A stretch of 64,000 nucleotides of DNA. Source: Derxia gummosa DSM 723 (lineage in GTDB: Bacteria > Pseudomonadota > Gammaproteobacteria > Burkholderiales > Burkholderiaceae_E). Positions within the stretch are counted from its first letter, which is position 1. Each line of letters starts with the position of its first letter. The stretch lies in NCBI RefSeq assembly GCF_000482785.1, contig NZ_AXWS01000008.1, positions 1 to 64,000 of the forward strand. The letters are read 5' to 3'. The notes below the pieces were generated by a model. The model did not search any database. It saw nothing but the letters and a program-made list of their open reading frames with translations, and had not been told where the DNA came from. This document shows, one piece after another, positions 29,685-36,683 of the stretch. Made by a program: the position numbers and the translations under genes.

Positions 29685-30935
29685 TCACCTGGCCGGAAAC
29701 ACCCGCACCTTCTTCATGCTCGTGTTGCCGACCCAGATGTCGACCATCTTGCGGAAGCGCTCGACGATGCTTTCCTGCACATAGGGCAGGCCGTGCCTGA
29801 GGCAGATGCGCTTCACCTCGGGCTGGATCTCCTGGTACTTGAGCGCCGGCAGGTCGGGGAAGAGGTGATGCTCGATCTGGTAGTTGAGCCAGATCTGCGC
29901 ATGGTCGCCAAGGTCGTGGCCGGTCGCGTAGTTGGCCGAGCCGAGCACCTGATGCACGTAGAACTCCTCGCGGCTGCCGATGTGCTGGTCGAAGCGGCAG
30001 AGGTCTTCGCCCGAGTGGTTGGGGCCGATCACCATGAAGGAGTGCAGGTTCAGCAGCGCCTCGGCCAGCAGCTTGTTGCCCAGCACGAACAGCGCGACGT
30101 CGCTGCCGAAGGGCAGGAACAGCGCCGGCAGCGCCACGAAATGCGCAAGCGCATAGGGCAGGTAGCAGCTCTTCCACAGCTTGCGCACCTGCGGTCGGCC
30201 GAAGCGGAACAGGTCGCGCACGCTGATGCCCTTGGCGCCGGCCGGCGCGGCCTTGCTGGTGTCGTCGGGATCGACCACGCTGATCGTGCTCGGTGCGTAG
30301 TAGGTGAAACGCCAGGTCAGGCCCGTCAGCAGCACCAGCAGGTACTTGAGCGCCTTGGGCGCCTTCGACTCGCGCACCCATTCGACATTGCGCTCGATGA
30401 GGTCGGGGTCGCCCTGCTCGCCGGTGTAGTAGTGGTGCAGCACGTTGTGCTCGCGGTGCCAGGCGTCGGGATGGATCCAGTCGAACCAGTCGAGCCAGCG
30501 GCGCTTGCCGCGCGCGAACAGCTTGCTGGTGTGGCGCGGCTCGACGCCGGGCACGCGGTCGTAGCCGCGATGCAGGATGTGATGCGCCAAGCCCCAGCGC
30601 GTGATCTGGCCGAAGCTCAGGCAGAAGGCGGTGAGCGGATTGGGCGGCAGCCACAGCGTCGCGTAGCCGGCCAGCGTGGCGAGCCGGCCGCGCCATTCGA
30701 CGCGGCGCAGATGGGCGAGGTCGCGCGGGCCGAGGTCGGCCACGACGCGCTCGCGCAGCTCGTCGAGGTCGCGCTTGAAGGCGGCGGCGTCGAAGCCGGG
30801 CGGCAGCGGACTTGCGTCGTTGGCGGCGCGGGCGCCGGGCGCGGCGGGCGCGGGATCGGGCAGGAGAGCGGTGCGATGGGTGGTGAAGGCGGCGGCGAGG
30901 GACAGCGGCGGCGAGGACTCGGCGGTGATCGTCAT
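29685..30935 (-). CDS. Membrane fatty acid desaturase
   Basis: A 416-residue integral membrane di-iron enzyme. All three histidine boxes are present: HHILH (118-122), HREHNVLHH (160-168) and QIEHH (353-357). The HxxHH third box with Gln before it (QIEHH) is seen in front-end and related acyl-lipid desaturases, and there are hydrophobic segments around 85-105, 210-225 and 265-295. It would introduce a double bond in a membrane acyl chain using reduced ferredoxin or cytochrome b5-like donors; no donor gene is adjacent. Regiospecificity cannot be told. The first 50 residues are Ala/Pro-rich. The ATG at 30935 is chosen because the upstream part of the open frame is low-complexity. Confidence 0.88.
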   Translation of the reverse strand: MTITAESSPPLSLAAAFTTHRTALLPDPAPAAPGARAANDASPLPPGFDAAAFKRDLDELRERVVADLGPRDLAHLRRVEWRGRLATLAGYATLWLPPNPLTAFCLSFGQITRWGLAHHILHRGYDRVPGVEPRHTSKLFARGKRRWLDWFDWIHPDAWHREHNVLHHYYTGEQGDPDLIERNVEWVRESKAPKALKYLLVLLTGLTWRFTYYAPSTISVVDPDDTSKAAPAGAKGISVRDLFRFGRPQVRKLWKSCYLPYALAHFVALPALFLPFGSDVALFVLGNKLLAEALLNLHSFMVIGPNHSGEDLCRFDQHIGSREEFYVHQVLGSANYATGHDLGDHAQIWLNYQIEHHLFPDLPALKYQEIQPEVKRICLRHGLPYVQESIVERFRKMVDIWVGNTSMKKVRVFPAR

Positions 30936-31184
30936 TGTTGTCGCGGTTGGGCGGCCGGCCCGGGGCGCACGACATGCCGCGCCATGCGTCGGCGGACGAT
31001 GGCGGCAGGCAGGACGAAGGCGGGGAAGGGCAGGCGGGCAGTCGCTTGACTGACTGGATCCGGGAGCGCGCCGGGCGGCGCGAAACGGGAGCGCGGATTC
31101 TGCGGGCAGTCGGCGGTGCGAAGGTGGAATTCCGTCCACATTCCATACCCGTCCGGCCGCCAGCGCGGCCGGGTTTGAGGCAGG

Positions 31185-32687
31185 TCAGCCCGGCTCGGAG
31201 GCGTCCTCGCCGCCGCGGACCCGGTCGCGCGCCACAGGCGCGAGCTGTGCGAACACCCACGCCGACGCGCAGGTGATGACGCCGACGCAAACGAAGGTCG
31301 CGTGGAAGGCATCGAGCGTGTGGCCGGCGGCGGTTGCCACCGAATGCGCCGCCACGGCCGCGCCCGCCAGTTCGGTATCGCCGGCACCCGCCGCGACGCC
31401 GCCGGCCGCCGCCGCGTCATGCGCGCCGTACTCGTCGCCGAAGGCCGCGAGCAGCGCGCCCGCCACCGCGACGCCCAGGCTCATCGACAGCATCATCACC
31501 ATCGACAGCAGGCTGTTGCCACTGCTCTTCTGCTCCTGGCGCAGGTCGAGCAGGGTGATGGTGTTCATCGCGCTGAACTGCATCGAATTGACCGCGCCGA
31601 ACACCGTGAGCTGAACCAGCCGCAGCCACATCGGCTGCTCGGGCGAGAACAGCCCGAAGCTCGCGATCATCGCGCCCACCATCAGCGTGTTGCCGACCAG
31701 CACGCGCCGGTAGCCCCAGCGGCCGATCACGCCGGCCGCGACGCGCTTGGCCGCGATCGCGGCGAGGGCGGTCGGGATCATCATCATTCCCGACTGCATC
31801 GGCGTGTAGCCGAGGCTCACCTGGAGCAGCAGCGGAATCAGGAAGGGCATGCTGCCGGCGCCGATGCGCGCGAACAGGTTGCCGATGAGGCCGACGCTGA
31901 AGGTATTGGTCTCGAACAGGCTCAGCGCGAACAGCGGCTGGGCCTTTCGCGCCGCATGCAGCCAGTAGCCCGCGAGGCTCGCGAGGCCCATGAACAGCAG
32001 GATCAGCACCGTCGCGCGGCGCATGCCCATCTCGCCCAGGCCGTCGAGCGCGATCGAGATCGTGACCATGCTCACCGCCAGCAGGCCGAAGCCCGACAGG
32101 TCGAAGGGCGGACTCTCGGCCAGCCGGCCCGACGGCATCGCGCGCGCGGCGGCGAAGGCGCCGATCAGCCCGACCGGCAGGTTGATGAGGAAGACCCAGT
32201 GCCAGGACGCCGCCTCGGTCAGCCAGCCGCCGAGCGTGGGGCCGATGAGCGGGCCGACCAGGCCCGGAATGGTCACGAAGCTCATCGCCGCCAGAAAGCG
32301 CTCGCGCGGCACCTGGCGCAGCACCGCGAGCCGGCCCACCGGCATCAGTAGCGCGCCGCCCGCGCCCTGGAGCACGCGCGCCGCGACGAGCTGCCACAGC
32401 GCCTGCGACAGCGCGCACAGCAGCGAACCGAGCGAGAACACCGCGATCGCGGCGAGGAAGACGCGGCGGATGCCGAAGCGGTCGGCGATCCAGCCGGAAG
32501 CAGGGATGAACAGCGCCATCGTCAGCGAATAGCCGATGACGACCGACTGCATGCGCAGCGGGCTTTCGCCCAGGCTGCGCGCCATCGCCGGCAGCGCCGT
32601 GTTGACGATGGTCGTGTCGAGCGCCTGCATGAAGAAGCCGGCGGCCACGACCCACAGCAGCAGGCTCAGCGATGGTTCGCGCTTCAC
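31185..32687 (-). CDS. MFS multidrug exporter, DHA2/MdtD-like
   Basis: A 500-residue protein with about 13-14 hydrophobic segments. The first helix has the DHA2 motif ALDTTIVNTALPAMA (about 22-36), motif A-like WIADRFGIRRVF follows (near 66-77), and GPLIGPTLGGW (about 145-155) is the antiporter motif C. Such pumps use the proton gradient to export drugs. A hydrophilic Ala/Gly-rich loop (about 412-445) precedes the last helix. It ends 249 bases before the desaturase start and begins seven bases after the ABM gene stop, so ABM and this exporter may be co-transcribed. Confidence 0.88.
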   Translation of the reverse strand: MKREPSLSLLLWVVAAGFFMQALDTTIVNTALPAMARSLGESPLRMQSVVIGYSLTMALFIPASGWIADRFGIRRVFLAAIAVFSLGSLLCALSQALWQLVAARVLQGAGGALLMPVGRLAVLRQVPRERFLAAMSFVTIPGLVGPLIGPTLGGWLTEAASWHWVFLINLPVGLIGAFAAARAMPSGRLAESPPFDLSGFGLLAVSMVTISIALDGLGEMGMRRATVLILLFMGLASLAGYWLHAARKAQPLFALSLFETNTFSVGLIGNLFARIGAGSMPFLIPLLLQVSLGYTPMQSGMMMIPTALAAIAAKRVAAGVIGRWGYRRVLVGNTLMVGAMIASFGLFSPEQPMWLRLVQLTVFGAVNSMQFSAMNTITLLDLRQEQKSSGNSLLSMVMMLSMSLGVAVAGALLAAFGDEYGAHDAAAAGGVAAGAGDTELAGAAVAAHSVATAAGHTLDAFHATFVCVGVITCASAWVFAQLAPVARDRVRGGEDASEPG

Positions 32688-32694
32688 GGCGCGC

Positions 32695-32997
32695 TCATTC
32701 GACCGTGGTCAGCAGCCCGAAGTGTTCGACGACCGGCGGACGCGCGAAGAAGGGGCCGACGATGGCGCGCCATTCGCCGAAGGCCGGCGACTCGCGGAAA
32801 TCGACCGTGTGGTTCTCCAGCGTGGCCCACTGGATCATGAGCAGATAGCGCTCGGGCGACTCGATGCCCTTCTGCACCTTGGCGCCGCTGAAGCCCTTGG
32901 CCTTGCTGATGACGGTGCGCAGGCCGTGCTCGATGGCGGCGTCGAATTCGGCCTGGCGGCCGGGCTGGATCTGGAGGTCGGCGAGTTCGAGGATCAT
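32695..32997 (-). CDS. Antibiotic biosynthesis monooxygenase (ABM) domain protein
   Basis: A 100-residue single-domain protein with the ABM ferredoxin-like fold: an N-terminal strand ILELADLQIQPGRQAEF, KAKGFSGAKVQKGIESPERYLLMIQW, and FRESPAFGEWRAIVGPFF. Such small proteins include quinol monooxygenases and heme-degrading enzymes, but many have unknown roles. It is followed seven bases later by the MdtD-like exporter on the same strand. Any link to detoxification is inference from that neighbour. Confidence 0.85.
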   Translation of the reverse strand: MILELADLQIQPGRQAEFDAAIEHGLRTVISKAKGFSGAKVQKGIESPERYLLMIQWATLENHTVDFRESPAFGEWRAIVGPFFARPPVVEHFGLLTTVE

Positions 32998-33139
32998 GGA
33001 TTGCTGTCCTGACAGTGATTCGGGGCGGGCAGGTTAGCAGCCCGGTCGGGCGGCGCGGCGCATTCGCTTGCAAAGCCTGCGGCGAAGGCCGGCGCGCGGC
33101 GCGAACAATCGGCGGCATCCGCTTTTCAGGCTGCCGATC

Positions 33140-33712
33140 ATGCCCGCCGATCCCTCCCACCTCATCCTGCTTTACGTCCTCATGCCGCTCTGGTTCTCGG
33201 CCGGCATCGCCGACTGGCTCTGCCATCGCGCCAGCGACATCGAGCACACGGCGGGCGCCAAGGAATCGCTGATCCATCTGCTGATGTTCGGCGAGGTGGG
33301 CGCGGCCCTCGTGGCCGGGCTGCTGCTCGACATCAATGCGCTCGTCATCGTGTTCGCCTTCGCGATGTTCTTCGTGCATGAGGCGACGGCGCTGTGGGAC
33401 GTGAGCTATGCGGTCACACGGCGACGGGTGTCGCCCTTCGAGCAGCATGTGCACAGCTTTCTGGAGATGATCCCGCTCATGGCGGCGCTCACGATCGCCG
33501 CGCTGCACTGGCCGCAAGCGCTTGCAGCGCTCGGCCTCGGCGACGAGCCGGCGCGCTGGGAGATCGCGCGCAAGCCCGATCCGTTGCCCGCCGCCTATGT
33601 GGTGACGGTGCTCGGCGCGGCCTTCCTGATCGAGTTCCTGCCCTTCGTGGCCGAGCTGCGCCGAGGCCTGCGCGCGGCGGGCGGGCGGCTGGTGCCGGAT
33701 CGGCACCGTTAG
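33140..33712 (+). CDS. Polytopic membrane protein with conserved-looking His/Glu/Asp clusters
   Basis: A 190-residue protein I cannot name. Four to five hydrophobic segments are visible: about 8-22, 47-63, 66-84, 113-130 and 152-172. Between them lie polar motifs rich in possible metal ligands: DWLCHR (25-30), DIEHTAGAKESLIH (33-46), FVHEATALWD (84-93) and EQHVHSFLEM (104-113). Such spacing of His, Glu and Asp in a helical membrane protein suggests a metal-binding membrane enzyme or oxidase, but no known box is complete. The ATG at 33140 is chosen because the upstream Arg-rich part looks non-coding. It diverges from the ABM gene. Confidence 0.7.
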   Translation: MPADPSHLILLYVLMPLWFSAGIADWLCHRASDIEHTAGAKESLIHLLMFGEVGAALVAGLLLDINALVIVFAFAMFFVHEATALWDVSYAVTRRRVSPFEQHVHSFLEMIPLMAALTIAALHWPQALAALGLGDEPARWEIARKPDPLPAAYVVTVLGAAFLIEFLPFVAELRRGLRAAGGRLVPDRHR

Positions 33713-33825
33713 CAGCCGTTGCCGGCGAGTGCCAGCAAGATCGCTGCATGTTGTCGCAAGTGTGCCGGCACGCGATTTGCGAACGGTGGGGGCGTCCGTC
33801 GATTTGTCATCCTGGAGCGAATGAA

Positions 33826-34818
33826 ATGGGTGAACTCGTCCCCGCCGTCACCGGGCGCAGGCCCGGCATCCCCGTGGCCGCCTTCAAGGAGGTGTATCGC
33901 ACCCAGACCGTCGAGAGCGCGCTCGGCGATCTGGCCGACAGCGCCAACGACAGCCTGCGCTCGACCTACGAACGCATGATCAAGGCCGGCGGCCAGCGCT
34001 TCAGCGTCAAGCCCGCGTCGCTGCCCGACATGGACGACCTGTATGACGAGCTGCCCAACTTCGGCGAGGTGCTCGACGACATCCGCAAGCAGGTCGCGCT
34101 GTGCGTCAACACCGACGACCGGCTGGAGCTGACGCCGATGCTGCTGCTCGGCGATCCGGGCATCGGCAAGACGCACTTCGCCAAGCGGCTGTCGGGGATG
34201 CTCGGCACGGGCTACGGCTTTGTCGGCATGAGTTCGCTCACGGCAGGCTGGGTCCTGTCGGGCGCGTCAAGCCAGTGGAAGAACGCCAAGCCGGGCAAGG
34301 TGTTCGACACCCTCGTGCACGGCGACTACGCCAATCCGGTGATGGTCGTGGACGAGATCGACAAGGCCGGCAGCGACGGCCAGTACGACCCGCTCGGCGC
34401 GCTCTACTCGCTGCTCGAAATCGACACCGCGCGCGAGTTCGTCGATGAATTCGCCGAAGTGCCGATCGATGCCGGCGAGGTGATCTGGGTGGCGACGGCC
34501 AACGATGCGCGCTCGATTCCCGAGCCCATCCTCAACCGCATGAACGTGTACGAGATCGCCGCGCCCGATGCCGAGGCCGCGCGCCGCATCGCCCAGGCGA
34601 TCTACCGCGAGATCCGCGAATCGCATCGCTGGGGCGATGCCTTTCCGGTGCGGCTGTCCGACGATGCGCTCGACAAGTTCGCCAGGGTGGCCCCGCGCGA
34701 GATGCGCCGGCTCATGACCGGCGCCTTCGGCAACGCGCGGCTCGCGCGCCGCGACGAGATCCGGCCCGAGGACATCGAGACCGAGCGCGGCGTGAAGAAG
34801 GCACGCATCGGGTTTTGA
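33826..34818 (+). CDS. AAA+ ATPase, Lon-like ATPase domain without protease
   Basis: A 330-residue protein with one AAA+ module: Walker A GDPGIGKT (109-116), Walker B VMVVDEID (172-179), a sensor-1 region WVATAND, an arginine finger region around EPILNRM, and a C-terminal helical part. The ATPase part resembles the ATPase domain of Lon, but there is no Ser-Lys protease domain. The N-terminal 100 residues contain a helical region that may bind a partner. The frame is open to 33394, but ATG 33826 has GGAG (33814-33817) upstream. No obvious partner gene is next to it, so its substrate is unknown. Confidence 0.82.
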   Translation: MGELVPAVTGRRPGIPVAAFKEVYRTQTVESALGDLADSANDSLRSTYERMIKAGGQRFSVKPASLPDMDDLYDELPNFGEVLDDIRKQVALCVNTDDRLELTPMLLLGDPGIGKTHFAKRLSGMLGTGYGFVGMSSLTAGWVLSGASSQWKNAKPGKVFDTLVHGDYANPVMVVDEIDKAGSDGQYDPLGALYSLLEIDTAREFVDEFAEVPIDAGEVIWVATANDARSIPEPILNRMNVYEIAAPDAEAARRIAQAIYREIRESHRWGDAFPVRLSDDALDKFARVAPREMRRLMTGAFGNARLARRDEIRPEDIETERGVKKARIGF

Positions 34819-34906
34819 GCGCAGCCACGCCGGCCGATCGGGCACGACGGGGCGGCGCGGCCTTGCAGGCTGCGCGCATGGCACGGCCGGCAAGGTCACG
34901 TCCGGC

Positions 34907-34920
34907 TGCAAACGCTTGCA
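34907..34920. repeat. Palindrome TGCAA-N4-TTGCA, copy 3
   Basis: TGCAAACGCTTGCA, extended by flanking GC to a 7-bp stem with a four-base loop. It lies between the convergent ends of the AAA+ gene and dps, so it is not in a promoter for either gene. Confidence 0.6.
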
Positions 34921-34929
34921 GCCCGGGCT

Positions 34930-35427
34930 TCAGCGCAGGTGCGCGCGGATCATCCACGCCATCTTCTCGTGCGCCTCCATGATCCCAACCATGAAGTCTT
35001 CGGTGCCGGCATCGCCGAGGTCGGCGGCCTTTTCAGAGTCCTCGCGCAGCGACTTGATGACGGCCTCGGTATCGGCCAGCAGCGTGCGCAGCATCTCGAT
35101 GGCGTCGAGCGTGTCGGGGCTTTCCTTCAGCCGTGACAGTTTGAGCATCTCGCCCGCCGAGCCGGCGGCCTTGCCGTCGAGGGCACGGGCGCGCTCGGCC
35201 ACGTCGTCCATCGTCTCGTCGAGCTGCTCGTAGATGTCCTCGAAGAACTTGTGCAGCTGGCCGAACTGCATGCCCTGCACGTTCCAGTGGAAGTTGCGCG
35301 CCTTCAGGTACAGCAGCACCTCGTCGGCGAGCAGCGTGTTGAGCAGCTCGATCACCTTCAGCCGCTTGGCGTCGGGGATGCCGATGCTGATGCCGGCGCG
35401 GTCGGGGGTGGGGGTCTTGTCGGGCAT
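34930..35427 (-). CDS. dps: Dps-family ferritin-like DNA-binding protein
   Basis: A 165-residue four-helix protein. Ferroxidase-site residues align with E. coli Dps: His47, His59, Glu63 (Asp in E. coli), Asp74 and Glu78, in FHWNVQGMQFGQLHKFFEDIYEQLDETMDDVAERA. Dps dodecamers oxidise and store iron with hydrogen peroxide and protect DNA. The N-terminal tail is short with few Lys, so DNA binding may be weak. AGAGGAAG precedes the ATG at 35427. oxyR lies just upstream on the same strand (248 bases away), and OxyR controls dps in other bacteria. Confidence 0.93.
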   Translation of the reverse strand: MPDKTPTPDRAGISIGIPDAKRLKVIELLNTLLADEVLLYLKARNFHWNVQGMQFGQLHKFFEDIYEQLDETMDDVAERARALDGKAAGSAGEMLKLSRLKESPDTLDAIEMLRTLLADTEAVIKSLREDSEKAADLGDAGTEDFMVGIMEAHEKMAWMIRAHLR

Positions 35428-35674
35428 GGGAGCTTCCTCTCGTGGGTTGGGAGAGGCCATGCTCGCGGCGGGGTTGGCGCGCGCGGCAGAGGTTTCACCG
35501 CTGGCTACAGCCACGCACGGCTTGCAACAGATCGGGCTCGGCGGGCGGTGCGCGCCTACGCGAGCCGGTAACGCGGGCCGACAGCACGGGGGCTTCGGAG
35601 GTGGCAACCGCACTGGCCGGCAGCGTGCCGGAGACAGCTGCGGTGCTTCGACCAGCTGCCGCGCGCATGGCCGG

Positions 35675-36628
35675 TCAGGCCGCCTTTTCCACCTTCTCGA
35701 CCGGCGTCACGCCTTGCAGCAGGCCGTCGCGGATCACGCCGCGCACTGCTTCGCTCACGGCCTGGATCGCCTGCGGCCGCGTGAAGCTCTTGCGCCAGGC
35801 GATCACCACGCGCCGGTCGGGCACGGGCGCCTCGAAGGGCACGTAGCGGATCAGCGGGTCCTGGCCGTTGAGTGCCAGCGAAGTCTGCGGCAGCACCGTG
35901 ATGCCGAGCCCGGACGCGACCATGTGGCGGATGGTTTCGAGCGAGCTGCCCTCGAAGCTGCGCTGGATGCCGTCGCCGCCGCTGTTGAGATGCGTCGATT
36001 CGGGGCAGATGCCGATCACCTGGTCGCGGAAGCAGTGGCCCGCGCCGAGCATGAGCATCGTCTCGTTCTTGAGTTCGGCCGCCGTCACCGTCTTGCGATG
36101 GCTCCAGGCGTGCTCGCGCGGCAGGGCGACGATGAAGGGCTCGTCGTAGAGCGATTCGGTCGCGAGGCTGGTGTCGGGCAGGGGCAGGGCCATGATCGCG
36201 GCGTCGATCTCGTTCTGCTTGAGCTGCTCGATCAGCCGCACGGTGAAGTTCTCCTGCAACAGCAGAGGCATCTGCGGCACCGTCTCGATGATGCGGCGCA
36301 CCAGGGCGGGCAGCAGATAGGGCGCGATCGTGTAGATCATCCCGAGCCGCAGCGGTCCGGCGAGCGGATCGCGGCCCTGGCGCGCGATCTCCTTGATGGT
36401 GGCGGTCTGGTCGAGCACCTGGCGCGCCTGCTCGACGATGCGCTCGCCCACCGCGGTGAGCGTCACCTCGTTGTTGCCGCGCTCGAAGATGAGCACGTTC
36501 AGCTCGTCTTCCAGCTTCTTGACGGCGACCGACAGCGTGGGCTGCGAGACGAAACAGGCTTCGGCCGCGCGGCCGAAATGCCGCTCGCGCGCGACCGCGA
36601 CGATGTACTTCAGTTCAGTGAGCGTCAT
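35675..36628 (-). CDS. oxyR: Hydrogen-peroxide-sensing LysR regulator OxyR
   Basis: A 317-residue LysR-family protein. The N-terminal helix-turn-helix (FGRAAEACFVSQPTLSVAVKKLE, 18-40) is intact. The redox pair Cys199 and Cys208 in GHCFRDQVIGIC sits at exactly the E. coli OxyR numbers, with the nine-residue spacing that forms the intramolecular disulfide. Ordinary LysR regulators lack this pair. It activates peroxide defence genes. The neighbouring dps gene is a likely target. A 55-base gap separates it from the DUF1631 gene stop on the same strand. Confidence 0.96.
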   Translation of the reverse strand: MTLTELKYIVAVARERHFGRAAEACFVSQPTLSVAVKKLEDELNVLIFERGNNEVTLTAVGERIVEQARQVLDQTATIKEIARQGRDPLAGPLRLGMIYTIAPYLLPALVRRIIETVPQMPLLLQENFTVRLIEQLKQNEIDAAIMALPLPDTSLATESLYDEPFIVALPREHAWSHRKTVTAAELKNETMLMLGAGHCFRDQVIGICPESTHLNSGGDGIQRSFEGSSLETIRHMVASGLGITVLPQTSLALNGQDPLIRYVPFEAPVPDRRVVIAWRKSFTRPQAIQAVSEAVRGVIRDGLLQGVTPVEKVEKAA

Positions 36629-36683
36629 GGCTATTGGGCAAAGAGCGTCGATAGCCGAAGGCTAGCACCGAATGGCTGGCGAT

